From Carettochelys insculpta (taxonomy: Eukaryota > Chordata > Testudines > Carettochelyidae), in NCBI RefSeq assembly GCF_033958435.1, contig NC_134150.1, forward strand, positions 39,489,501-39,553,500: a stretch of DNA of 64,000 nucleotides, in the 5' to 3' direction. Shown one piece after another: positions 34,415-45,512 of this stretch. Every line of letters begins with the position of its first letter. The stretch's first letter is position 1. The position numbers were made by a program, and so were the translations under genes. The notes beneath the pieces are model-generated. The model worked only from the letters and a program-made list of their open reading frames with translations, made no database searches and was not told the origin of the DNA.

Positions 34415-34505
34415 GCACACAAGAGCCCTAATCACAGACCGGGCCCCGTTGTGCTAGGTGCTGTACAGAGAGCAAAAAGGCTCTCTGCCCCAAAGACCTC
34501 ACGCG
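34415..34505 (-). repeat. SINE-type tail fragment, antisense
   Basis: GGGCCCCGTTGTGCTAGGTG, CTGTACAGAGAGC and CTCTGCCCCAAAGACCTCACG read on the minus strand as the usual tail with CTGTACAGCACCTAGCAC. It abuts the right end of solo LTR 2, so the LTR may have inserted beside or into this SINE. Confidence 0.6.
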
Positions 34506-37500
34506 TCTAATAGATCTGCTCTGACTTTTCACTGACGCTCTCCAAGTCAAGGAAAATTTCCCTGGCTTCAGATGCAGGAGCTATTGAATGCATGAGGCAG
34601 GTGGCTGTCTGGCTGTGCTTTGAAACCAGAGCTGACCCTCCTCCCCAAAGCAGCCCCGCTGCACTCGCCCCTTGCACAGCTCCGAGCAAAGCAGCAGAGA
34701 AAGTCTAGCAGCTTTGACCATGTCTGGCTTTGGGTTCTGGGCTTGCTCGGTGAGACATTCAGCGGGAGAGCAGCACACCCCAGTGCCAGGCCCGGCTCGG
34801 CTCACGCAGCACAGCACAGTCTCAGGAGGGGCTGCCTTCCTTTCTCCCACCTCCAGAAGGGTTCTGGGACGGGCTTTTGTACCCCCCATGCAGAGCGCTG
34901 GCTGCAGAAGAACCTTCCACCCAGCAACCCTGTGCCAAGCAGCAGCTGGGAGCACCACGCCCCTCTGCCCTGCTTGGCCGCTGCTTGCGGCTCTGGCACT
35001 CCCGCCTCTGATCTTCAGGAGAGCGTGGGCTCTCGTATGGATCAAGGAACCACAACAGCTCCCCCGGGGGCAGCGTGTACGCACGCCAGGCTCACACGGC
35101 AACCACACACATTCCTGGAGGCTGCCAGACGCTGGCTTAGCACCAGCAGGAATCCAGCTTGATGCTGCTTACCCATCACAGCTGAAAGGCACTGCACCGA
35201 CAGTGCCGGACACTGAAGGCTCCTTCTGCCTCCAGCCCAGGTACAGGCTAGGCAGCCGCAGGGCAAGCACCCCACCCCACTGCTGGGGGTCATTGTCCCC
35301 ACTGGGAAGACCCCACCACTAGGGGCAAATGGGAACTCAATGTCCAGGATGCTGCGTGAGCTGCAGGGAGCTCGAATGACTGCCAGTCATGGGGCGGGTT
35401 TCAGGACCCTCCAAAGGGGCAAAAATTCAGCTGTCAAAAGAACCTCCACGGTCAGATTCTGGTCTCTCCTGCCCCCAGGGCTCCAGTGACGTCGGAGGCC
35501 AGTGCAAAAATGGCTCTGCTGTTCGGACTGGGCTCATCAGGCCAGAATACAGCTGGTTCTGGGGAGCTGGGACAGAACAGCTGTGGAGCTTGGATTTCCA
35601 CCTCTGGGCCTAATCGCACACCTGTTACCCAATGCCACTCGCTGGGCTGTGCTCACGCGCTCTAAAAGCCAGCGCCTGAGTGAACCTGAGTTCCCAGCAC
35701 CCAAGGGGGAAGGATTAAACACAGGCCCCTAGTGCATTCTCGCCCACCGGCAATGCTGCCTTGGCACACAGGGCCCTGGAAGAGTGCCAACACACAAGCT
35801 GGCTTACAATCCAGCAAATTAACTTCAGAGAGACTTTGTGGGGAATTTGGAAGCACCCTGGGCTGGACCTGGTCTCTCGGAGAAATCGTCCAGCTACAGG
35901 AGCTGCAAACTGCCTCCTTCCCCCCCAACACCTCCCAAGGGGTGTGTCCCAGGAGCTGCTCCCCTTTCTGCACCTCTCTCTGCTCCCGTTTCCTTCCCGG
36001 CCAAACTTCCTGGTGGTGACACACCCTCACGCCCTCCTCACCAGCTGAGCTCCCATTGCTCGGGGAGCTTTGGGGAGCAAGCATGCCCCAGGCAGGGAGG
36101 AGGGGACGGGTCGCCTGCCAGACAAGCTGTGGCAGGCAGATTTGGAGGGCGACAGAACGCCAAGATGTCAGAGGCTGTCGGTAGGGTTCACCAGGGAGCA
36201 GTCTGTACCCAGAGTGGGAAGCCAATGTCGTCAGGACAATTGTTACCAGGTTTCTTTCAGCATCGCTAGGGCCAACGCTGACGTCCCTCGCTCAGCGGCT
36301 TCGTTCGCCTGCTGACCAGGGCTCACGCACTATTCAGTTCTCAGCTTTTGCAGACGGGCTGCATGGCTCAGGCACACCCTCTGGGAAAAGGTCAGCACTC
36401 ACCCTTTCCTAGAGATCCTTCTGCCAGCTTGGAAGCACCAATGCTTGAGAGATCCGGTCCCCCAGCACCAAAACACAGCTAAATCAGGGGTGAGACGCAA
36501 AAGGAAGAGAAGGGAAAGGAAGGGGGCGTGCGGCTAGCCCAACTGGAATCTGCCCAGGCTAGCTCGACTCTTACAAAACAGACCTTTCATCAACACAAGC
36601 CATCGGGTTTTGGGTTTTACACCTACTCTGAAGGTGCCTGGCCCTCACCAGCAGCATGGAGCCCCCTGGCAAACTGTTGTCTTCCAGCCTTGCCGCACAG
36701 AGCCTAGGTTTGCAACCAGCATAGCCAGGACACATGTTAAAATAAATATTCTGCAAATCTAATGTTCCATATGTATGATTGGGGGGTGGGGGGGTGATGA
36801 TTTCTCTACTGATCACTGGAAGTGACAGCTGTGTGAAGAGCACTACAAACAAAGAGACCGACTGCTCTCCCCGTTACACTCGGCTAGAGAAACGATAGCC
36901 TGACATGGAACTGTAGCATCTGGTGCCGGCGCAATGCATGTGGAAGGCGAACGCCTGTTAGTGCTCAGGAAGAGAGCATTAGAGATTCTGAGGGACATAC
37001 GAAGCAGGTGTTCACCAACAGCCTGTTCAGAATAATTACTTTTAGATTGTTTTAAAGTATTCCGAGCAGGATCCGGCCTGCGGTGGCGGGGGGGGGAAGG
37101 AACGAAGAGAGAAAAATTAAGAGCTTGTCAATACGGTCCTGCCCTAGTTAAGCGAGAGACTGAGCAGCTGGCTCCAAGCCACATGTGATAGCTGTTCTGG
37201 GGGCCAGTGTGGCGCCAGCCGGCAGATTCGCACCCATGCTAACCGGGACTTTGGACGGTTTCGCCAATGCTGCCCTCTGCGCAGCCTGGCTGAATAAGGG
37301 GATTGAGGAGGAGAGGGCAGGAATCAGCAGGAACAGGGGTGATCAAAGATCTCAGCTCAACCAACTCATACAGCTGAGTCTTCTCTTCCAAATCTGTTTT
37401 ACCTTCTGTGTGACACTCACCACCCCGGTCTCTGGCCTCTCCTGGCTGCTGTACTTCCCCTGCCCTCACAGAAACCTCTGGAGGCAGTGTTTCTCTTCTG

Positions 37501-37529
37501 GTTGCAGTGTGGGGGACTGGAAGCCATGA
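34506..37529. other. Mostly unique sequence, no gene seen
   Basis: GC-rich to mixed DNA. AT-rich text occurs at 36,730-36,800 (GTTAAAATAAATATTCTGC, CCATATGTATGATTGG) and 36,975-37,120 (GAATAATTACTTTTAG, GTTTTAAAGTATTCC), which could be small regulatory patches. No exon or RNA gene was recognised. Confidence 0.45.
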
Positions 37530-37720
37530 CAGCGAGCTTCTGTTCCCCTCTCTGCCACTGATTCACTGTTAGACCTTGGATATGTTACTCAATCACCCAA
37601 TGTCTCAGTTTCTCCCTTCAAATGCTGAGAATGCTGCTGACCAAGCTTTGTACAGTAGATCAGAGAGCAGGGCATGAAGAATGCTAGCACAGTGCCAGAT
37701 GGTAATTATTAAGGTGCGAT
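37530..37720 (+). repeat. MIR-like SINE
   Basis: AGCGAGCTTCTGTTCCCCTC, CTGCCACTGATTCACTG, GACCTTGGATATGTTACTC, CAATGTCTCAGTTTCTCCC and GCTTTGTACAGTAGATCAG follow the MIR-type order. The 3' end is TGGTAATTATTAAGG. Confidence 0.6.
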
Positions 37721-38039
37721 ATTTACAAATAGCAAGTGAGGGCTAAATGACTCAGGTAAGGTTCACTCAGTGCAATGCAAGCGCCCAGGGCATGATAATG
37801 CACAAGCTTCTTGCACTAATCCTGCTCTGCAGGGACACGCCTGAGGACCTCTGCACAGACCTAGGGCAGCACCTGCTGGCTGATGAGGACAGGGCATGAG
37901 CCACAGCTCCCAGACCCAGATGGCGAGAGACCAGCCAAAGGGCACCAAAAAAAAACCCACCCACAAAGCCCCAGGCATATTCAATATTTGCATCTGATTT
38001 GCAAGCCTTCCGATAAAGCCAGAGCTGCAGCCCATGCTG

Positions 38040-38330
38040 GAGGCAGAAGTGTCGGATTCAGTTAATAATTAGCGAACATGCAAATTTTCCCTAGATGAGA
38101 TAACAATAAACACCCCCATTTCAGAGAGATAAACGGGGCTTTCAATTGCCAGCAGCCTTTACTGGTGTAAAAATAAGTGCCCCTTATTTATTTAGCTCCT
38201 CTGAGAATCCACATCAGTCCCTAAATAGTCTTTTACTGTCAAGCTGCAGGAGAAACCTTTATACACAGAGAAGATACTGACAGCTACCCCCAGCACAGTC
38301 ATCTTTTATTCATGCCCATAGTATAAACTG
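38040..38330. promoter_or_regulatory. AT-rich island with a POU octamer, candidate enhancer
   Basis: The island holds CAGTTAATAATTAGCG, an exact ATGCAAAT octamer at 38,078-38,085, GATAACAATAAACACC (a forkhead-like AATAAACA), GGTGTAAAAATAAGTGCC, CTTATTTATTTAGC and CTAAATAGTC (MEF2-like). It matches no repeat. The octamer next to ATTA cores recalls POU/homeodomain enhancers, but this is inference from words. Confidence 0.45.
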
Positions 38331-39153
38331 TATTGCCTCAGAAACAAAAGGATTTAACCCGTCGCTGGCTGGGACAGCTTGATGGCGGCACCAGGCCGGC
38401 TTGGGCAGGAGAGGCGAGGGGCCCAGTGTGCAGCACTCGAAGTGGTTATGAATTTATGCCGTTCTCAGGCCGGCACAGCCTGTCCGCTGCAGTCAATGGG
38501 GTGGTGTGTATCACAGCCCCGGGGGAACAGGGCCTTTGTGTCAGCGTCTGGTCTGAGGCACAAGAGGGCAGATCAAGGCACCGTGCTCTGGTGAATCAGG
38601 GCCTCCACGCTGGCTCTATCTGCCCCCGTGCGCAACAAGCTGTGGCCAGGCAAACCGCGAGCCATGAGAGAAGTCACGCGGCCGAGTCCCAACCCAGCCC
38701 CTGGCCAGGCTCCAAGGACTGAGTGACGCACCCAGCGGGACAAGGGCAATAAAACAGGGAGCTCCCAGGTGCAGCTTGATTTCACTGAGGCCCTGGGCGT
38801 GAACACTGCACCAGCAGTGTGATAGGTGGGCCCGAAGCAGGGCACGCTCCACCCCACGCCAGCAACCCAAGCACCACTTTGCAGTTGTCTCCTCTCTTCA
38901 GACCCAACTCCCCCGATCGCAAATGTCTCGCCCCAGCTGTGGGCCGTGTTCGGCTCCAGATCCAACCCGCGAAGAAGAGGCAGGAACCCTGTGAATGTTC
39001 CTAAATCATGAACTTAGATAAATGACAGGGCCTCCACAAACTCCGGCCGAGCTAACCCATCCCAGGCCTGCACTCGTCACTGCAGTACCTGGGCCTTGCA
39101 CAGATCACTGGTGCCCACGAGGAAGGGCCCTTACAGCCCAGAGCATGCCCACG

Positions 39154-39463
39154 GCCTCGTCTACATCAGACAGATGCAGTGAGTCTGCAAAACCAGCTTA
39201 GAAACAACCCAACCGGAAACGGGCCACCGCTACCAAGACTACAGGGACGCAGCACCACCAGCTGAGCGACGCTGGCCTGCTGCGGAGACACGGCCGCCGC
39301 CGGCTGAAGAGGATTGTCTCAGGGTGAGAACACCACCACGCCCTGGGACCATACCCGCGCCGCTGATCCCTGCGTGCTCCACCTGCGCTGGGGTGCAGTC
39401 CGGTCTAGGGTAGTTGCGTCACCGCCCTGGCTGCTGGCCTAACTTTTGAGCGCAGACTGAGCC
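39154..39463. mobile_element. Decayed TIR DNA transposon (MITE-like)
   Basis: The left edge GGCCTCGTCTACATCAG and the right edge AACTTTTGAGCGCAGACTGAGCC are a degenerate inverted pair of the GGCCTGGTCTACAC type known to me from turtle MITEs. The middle has inverted GC-rich blocks (CTGCGGAGACACGGCCGCC). It is diverged, so the call is tentative. Confidence 0.4.
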
Positions 39464-39962
39464 TTAGTCCAGGGATGTGGTGTGGGCACCTATGTGGATT
39501 TCAGAGCAAGCCCAGGCGGTACCACTTCCTCACGTAGGCAAAGCTGCCGCACCAGACCGGCATCAGCATGGCTGGGACCTCGGCTCTTTCCCAGCCACCA
39601 GCATCTCCTCTAAGCTGCCTGGATCCAGCTGGAAAGACCCCACTTGTGTCCCCGCTAACGCCCCTCTGAGGGACACACATCCAGCGGGTTTTACCCCACA
39701 ATGGCCGGGGCACATGGAACCACCTGAGGCAGGACGGGGTAGCACAGTCCCGTCCACGCTCACTCCTAACCCGCGTGGCGTTTGCAGCCACCCTCCCTCC
39801 TTCGGTGCCGGGCTGCTGACGGTTCTGGCCATCCTGGTGTTTTTCCTTGTGAGCGCGCCCAGGATTTGAACTCAGCTCTTCAGGGGCTGGTGGGGGAGAC
39901 AGGTTCACACTTTAGTCCGGCTGTGGCATCCAGAGAGGCGGCGGTGGCGCCGGAACAGAAAG

Positions 39963-40008
39963 CGGGGCGGGGCGGGGCGGGGCGGGGCGGGGAAGGGCGG
40001 GGCGGCGG
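39963..40008. repeat. (GCGGG)n G-rich pentamer array
   Basis: Six near-perfect GCGGG units are followed by GGAAGGGCGGGGCGGCGG. At least six runs of four G lie within 46 bases on the plus strand, enough for a G-quadruplex. The same pattern provides overlapping GGGGCGGGG, an Sp1/KLF-type word. Confidence 0.8.
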
Positions 40009-40429
40009 CAAGCAGCAGGCAGTGAGAACACACATTCCACAGGACAGGCAGACTCTCCGGGAGACCCGGGGGTCTGGACGTCCACTGCCTGGCAGGAACC
40101 ATGAACGAAGACCATTTCCACACGCCCCACCCCAGTAACTCAGTGTCCATCTCCTCCACTCTCGCGGGGGGCCCCCGGGAGCCCTCCCAAGAGGAAGCCA
40201 GCCCTCCTGCAGCTGTGGGCAGCACGGCTCTGATGGGAGCAGGCCCCAGAGAGCTCAAACATCCACAGCCCCGTCCCCCTTGCCAGAGCCTTCGCAAAGG
40301 TCTCAACTCTGGTATCTGGACGCTCCTGTCCCCAGAGTCCTCTCCAGGTGTCCGTCGCACCTCACGGCAAGGGGCTGCCTGGCGGGGAGGCGAGTAGGTG
40401 CTGCCTCATTACTCTCCTGCGCTGGGTGC

Positions 40430-40700
40430 CATCAGCAACCGAGCACAAGTCAAATCACACGGCGCGTAATGGCCGAATCAGAGGCGTCATTATGTAACAT
40501 TATCCGGGAGAGACGAGGCTGCGGTGCCGAGGAGCGGCAGGTGCACGCCGGGGCCAGCAGCTCATTTGCTGTTCCATTTCTTCCTCTCCTTCCCCCGCTC
40601 CCCTCCACCTCAGTAATCTCAAAGTCGCCCCCGTCGCACGTCCAATTGCATGCGAAGTGCAAACCCAATGCCCTCCGAGAAAGCCTGCGGCGCCGCCGAG
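40430..40700. promoter_or_regulatory. Candidate conserved non-coding element
   Basis: CACAAGTCAAATCACACGG, GGCGCGTAATGGCCG, GGCGTCATTATGTAACATTATC, CTCATTTGCTGTTCC, CTCAGTAATCTC and CCAATTGCATGCG are distributed through 270 bases with several CpGs. No repeat or credible frame is present. Function is inferred. Confidence 0.4.
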
Positions 40701-41334
40701 CTGGCAAGCGAATGCTAACGAGAGGCCTTGATGCCGGCGGGCGCCTGGCTGCAGAAAGACAACCTGAGCCTGCCCCAGGCCCTGCCACCCCATCCCCATC
40801 GCTCTCCGGTGCAGGCCTGGCACCAGCGAGGAGGCAGTGCCCAGCCTGGGCGTGGGCTGCCACGGGACAGAACAGAAGCCAAGGGACAGGAGCTGCAAGT
40901 CTCTGAAAGGCTCCAGCTCAACCCCTTCCCCATTCGCCTGGCCTCTTCCTGCCTCCCACTCTGATCGCCTCAACGTGAGTGACTCTCTCGGGGGACGGGC
41001 CCCACAGGGAAGGGGAGATGCCATCTCCAAGGGCAGGAAGGCTCTCCAGGGAAGGGAAGGGAGAGGAACAAGCCCTCTGGGACAGCCTTGGCCTGCCTGA
41101 GAAGAATTCCACCTACGGACGAGGCTGGCTCCCCCAGCCCCTCCGTCTAGCTAGGTCTGGTCCCAGCTGGGAGCAAGCCAGCCCGAGCAGGAACCACAAA
41201 GCTCTGGGAACGTCCCTGCCTGTGCACAGAGGCCAGGGACGAAGGACCTAGTGCTGATATTTAGGTTAATCAACCAACTCCGTGGCCGTGGTCCACTCCC
41301 ACAAGGCCTGAGCTGGGACAGAGGGGAAGGATGG

Positions 41335-41480
41335 GCGAGTGCTTAGTGTGCTGGAGGGGACTCAGGAGGCCAGGGTTGGATTCTTGACTCTGCGCAGACT
41401 GCGGCCTTGTGCAAATCGCAGGATCTTTTGGGGACCGGAGCACAGGGATAACGCCTCGTATGTGTAATGGGATTAGCTGG
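41335..41480 (+). repeat. MIR-like SINE
   Basis: GAGGGGACTCAGGAGGCCAGG, TTGGATTCTTGACTCTGCGC, GCCTTGTGCAAATCGCAGG, a GATAACGCCTCGTATGTG block and AATGGGATTAGC are in MIR order, with the B-box-side segment decayed. Confidence 0.5.
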
Positions 41481-41624
41481 CTTGCCCCCTCCCCAGTTCA
41501 GCGCTCCCTGGGGTGTGGTTTCTGACCCCCAGCAAGGGAGAAAAGCCAGCCCTAACAATCTCTTCCTGTTTAGCTTGACCACAGCAGCTGCTAACCCTTG
41601 TCTAGCACGGCAGGTTTCCCATAG

Positions 41625-41755
41625 ATTTCACATCCTTATATGGCTAAACTGTTCTCTCTCCCTTGGCTTATCCCACACGCGAGAGGCTTTGGATACAATC
41701 ATTTTGCGACAGCTGCATTTTAATAGCACTGCTCCACAGTCAGCAATGAGGTGTG
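41625..41755. promoter_or_regulatory. AT-rich patch, candidate regulatory
   Basis: CCATAGATTTCACATCC, GATACAATCATTTTGCGAC and GCATTTTAATAGCACTGC lie in 130 bases. No repeat match. Confidence 0.3.
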
Positions 41756-42764
41756 AATCCCACCGCCCCCGTTTCCAACGGCACCGGAAGGCTCTGTCGG
41801 GCAAACGGCCACGCAACAGACTCGAGAATCCCAGACTCCACCAAAGGCAAGTGCCATTCGTGGGCCACCTGGGCAAAAGGTCTAACCCTAGAGCACTTCC
41901 CCACCTCTGCAGACACAGGCCCCCCCAAAAGACAGTCACCTCGGAGCCAGAAGGGCAGACAGCACACTATGCGGGGAGACAGGAGAAAGGAGCCCAGGGC
42001 ACGGGCCCACGCAGAGCCACGCCAGCTCCCAGGCATTTCTGTACTGTGAACACCTGGGCTGAGCACTCAGGCAGGTTTCATTTGGAGTCATCACTAACCC
42101 AAAGTTCACACCCATGAGGCAGTCCATGGGCCAGCCAGAGAGAGCCCCATGCACAGCAGAGAACTGGGGGTCCACAACTTCCCAAGGTCTCTGGGAGGAG
42201 TCCCTGGTGGCTGCCTGCCTTCCTGAGACAGGACTCCCTCTCCCCTCCCTGCCCCAGTCCTCCAGGCAAGCTAAGGGGCAGACTGAAATCAGAAAATCCC
42301 AGGGTTTCGGATGCAAGACCTGCTCTGTCCTGGGTCAAAACAGCCCTTGGCTTCCCTGAAACTTGACCCCCAGACACAGTGACTGGTGCACGCCACAGCA
42401 TGGGGACCAGGCCAGTAATGGCATGGGGGGTGTGCATCTGTCTGTCTGTCTCTTGCCTCAGGGTGCGAATGGGAAGCTGCTCTCCACCTTCTTGCAGATT
42501 TCCTGAAACGTCCCTGATGCAACTGCATTTTACCTTCCAGGATCTGCAGGAGCAGGTTAAGCTTCTCCGTCTCATTGTAACAACAGGCACAGGTTTTACT
42601 AGGCAGGTAATTAACCACTGAAGCAGCTTACATCACTGGCTCCAACACCCACAGTCTTTACACCAAGCCTGGACACCGTTCCAAGACATCTGCTCTCGTT
42701 CAGCCACAGCCATTGGACGCGGGGCAGGAATCAATTCAGGGAAGCCTAATGACCTGTGTTACTT

Positions 42765-42833
42765 ACGCAGGAAGTCGGACGAGACGATCACAGTGGTCCC
42801 TCCTGGCTTCCAGAAATCTATGACTACTAATCT
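42765..42833 (+). mobile_element. CR1 LINE 3'-end fragment
   Basis: GCAGGAAGTCGGACGAGACG, ATCACAGTGGTCCCTCCTGG and CCAGAAATCTATGACTAC match the conserved 3' end of CR1 elements (GACTAGATGATC, GGTCCCTTCTGG, TCTATGA). A short 5'-truncated copy. Confidence 0.65.
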
Positions 42834-43239
42834 AAGCCACATTCCCCACACACAGATAGCCAGAGAGGCCCAGCCATTTTTCATGGGCTGCGCAGGCATT
42901 ATAGCAACAGAAAGCAACCCAAAGACAAGCAGAAAACAGAGAAGGGCAGCACAGCACCTCGGTCTCTAAATTTCATGCATCACCAGCCCTTCCTGGCTTC
43001 CCTGGGCACCAGGGAGCAGAGCTCATGGTACTCTGGGCAGACATGGGTTTCCTTTACAGTTACACATCCCCACGGCACATCTGTGTAACGCTAGGTGCCA
43101 AGGATGAAAGAGCTCTCCTGTCTGCCAGAAGGCACTAAGCCTGCACCCAGGGAAGGAAAGGAGAAAAATCATTCATTCCACCTCGGCAGATTAGGCGAGC
43201 CCTCCCTGCTCCTTGGCTTTGGACGCCCTCCTCCCTCAG

Positions 43240-43770
43240 ATCAGCAGGCAACGCAGTGGTTACAAGAGTGGTTCATATTTAATAATGCAATTTATATTCC
43301 ACTCTCGGCATAAACTATTGTAAAGGCACACTAATGTAAAAATACATCTGGCTTGTCAATAGTTTATCTTCTGGATCTGCATCTAAATCCCTGGGCATTC
43401 TTGACTTATGGCTGCACCAGTGTCTAATGAATAAAAAGGTGCAAATTATAGGCCTTGCTTTAATGCTCATCATAAAATTAGATGATAGTTGCAAAAGCTG
43501 CATTCTCCTGCCCACAGAGCGGCAATAGTAAGCTATAAATAAAGTGTATTTAATGCATCCCAGAGCTGTGCAAAGCCAGGAAACAGTATGTTATTGCATG
43601 GCTTTCAATGGATCCGCCACCAGTTCAATGAAGTGATAACTGATCCATCATGTGAATTTATGTTAACTGTCGGCTCACAAAGTCACGGCCTCCACACTGT
43701 AAATAGCCTACAATCCTTCTAGCAGGGCCCGCCTGCCAATAAAACTGTCACTGGCAGCCTTGTAGCAAGC
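43240..43770. promoter_or_regulatory. Largest AT-rich island, candidate conserved enhancer
   Basis: More than 500 bases are AT-rich: GTTCATATTTAATAATGC, AATTTATATTCC, ACACTAATGTAAAAATAC, CTAATGAATAAAAAGG, CATCATAAAATTAGATG, CTATAAATAAAGTG, GTGAATTTATGTTAAC and GTAAATAGCC. An exact 11-base inverted repeat (ATAAACTATTG at 43,310-43,320; CAATAGTTTAT at 43,357-43,367) has a 36-base loop. No coding frame or repeat family explains it. It is the best candidate here for a deeply conserved element, untested by alignment. Confidence 0.5.
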
Positions 43771-44859
43771 ACCTTCAGGACAGTGGAAACAAACCATTAA
43801 GTTCTTGGGTTTCGACTTGGGTTTCTCATCCCACTGGGCGCCCGGCCTCTCTGCTATTTGTCAGCACGGTTAATCTGCAAGGGAAACGCAAACAAGCCCT
43901 TGCTTCGGGGCCGGCAGATTCATATTACAGGGATCAACACAAGTCCACACTGCCCAGCAGTTGTGCAGATGGCCACGGGGCCGTTGCAGAAGGCTGGGAG
44001 GGGGGCATCAGAGGACAATGGGGGTGAATGGGCAGGAGCAGCCAGCCCCGCACAAGCTTCAGAAAACGAAACTGCGGCGGCACAGTCCTCGGCTGGCTCT
44101 AGACAACCCTGAGGAGGGGAGGGAGAGGCTGTGAGCATCCAAGCACCCAGCATGCCTCACGGCAGGCCATTTATCACCTAGGGCGCCTGGTCGCAGCTGG
44201 AGCCTCTCAGAGAGGGGCTGACGCTTCTCCTGGGAAATCCACCCTGCTCTGGTGACACAAAGGCAAACCAAATACCTCGGCTCCAGTACCAAGAAAGGGC
44301 AAAGGTCTTGGCAATAACCCACCTCCCCTGCCATGCTCCCTCCCTGAGGAAGGCCGAGGAAGTGGCGAGTTCGAATCCAGTTCAGGGTTAGGATGGAGGC
44401 AGGGGAGGAGGGTCTGACTGAACCAAGCCACTCACCAGTTATTTCTTGGGAGAGGTTAGCAACGAATGGTGGGAAATCCCTCCCAGCCAGTCAATATCAC
44501 AAGATTGCCACCATCTTAAGCAGTGGGAGCTGTTCTCCCAACATGACTGCAGCTCGGGGCAGGCAAATTACACAAGAACCTCAGCAGCAGCTGTACGGGC
44601 ACCAGAAAGTGACCCCCTGGCCCTCCCCGAGCAAAAGGCAGAGGGGCAGTTCGATTCAGAGACACAAACCCAATCCCCACTCTACTCAGAATCGCAAGGC
44701 GTTCTGCCCCGAGCTTCCAGGTTGGCCCATCTTGGTTTCCGTTGTTCAGAAACCGTAAGTCTGGCCATTATGGGGCAGAGGGCTGAGAGGACCCCCTCTA
44801 GCTATCCAGGCTCTTCTACAGCCCTATCAGCCTGGGCTCAAAGCATCTCACCAACACCA

Positions 44860-45010
44860 GAGAACAGACCCACTGAGGGAGGCACAGCCCCATTCTGCAC
44901 CGGGGGGGAAACTGAAACATGGAAAGACTGAGCGACCGGCTCAGGCTGACAGAGCCAGAAATTGAGCCTAGTCTCTTTACCACACAATCATTCTTCCCTC
45001 CTCCTGGGTG
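44860..45010 (-). repeat. MIR-like SINE, antisense
   Basis: GGGGGGAAACTGAAACATGG, GACCGGCTCAGGCTGACAG, GAAATTGAGCCTAGTCTC and ACCACACAATCATTC read on the minus strand as a MIR-type core and B-box segment. Confidence 0.55.
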
Positions 45011-45368
45011 CCATTTGGCTTTTGACAAGAGCTGGGCCTGGTTTTTATTTCTTTGCTGAGCTCTGCTTCCCATTACCTTGAGACCTGTCACATCAGGGAT
45101 TCACTAAACACAGCTCCACATCCAGAATCCCAGGGCCGTGCACTCACCAACTAACAAGCCTGGGGCCGGGCTAGCACTCAGAGATGGGGCCTGGAAGAAA
45201 ACTCCAAGGAGACTGGCGTTCCAGCTGGCTCTGAGTAGAACCAGCAGCGCAGGGTTGTATTAACAGGCCCTGCCAGTGGTGCATGAGTTTGGGGCAAGTT
45301 GTAAAACCATCAAGAGGCACTAATAATTACACGGCACATTTCGCAAGAGATGAGATTAACTCTGGTAT

Positions 45369-45512
45369 CCCAGCCCAATCCCAGTTACACATGTGCCACA
45401 GCCTGAGTCCCAGCTCATTTTAGGGAAATTCCAAAGTCACACCCCCAAGTCCCAGCCCAATCCCAGGGAAATTCCACAGCCACATCCCCATTCCTCAGCC
45501 CAATCCCCATTC
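45369..45512. repeat. Minisatellite, about 3.5 units of 40-43 bp
   Basis: Units start with CCCAGCCCAATCCCAG-like text at 45,369, 45,409, 45,451 and about 45,494. Units 2 and 3 share GGGAAATTCCA(A/C)AG and CACA(C/T)CCCC. Period varies from 40 to 43, so the array is old. No gene is involved. Confidence 0.65.

Noticed and set aside
44355..44390. Possible tRNA gene (B-box-like GTTCGAATCC at 44,369-44,378)
   Set aside because: No matching A box at the right distance and no acceptor or anticodon stem. It is most likely a SINE remnant or chance.
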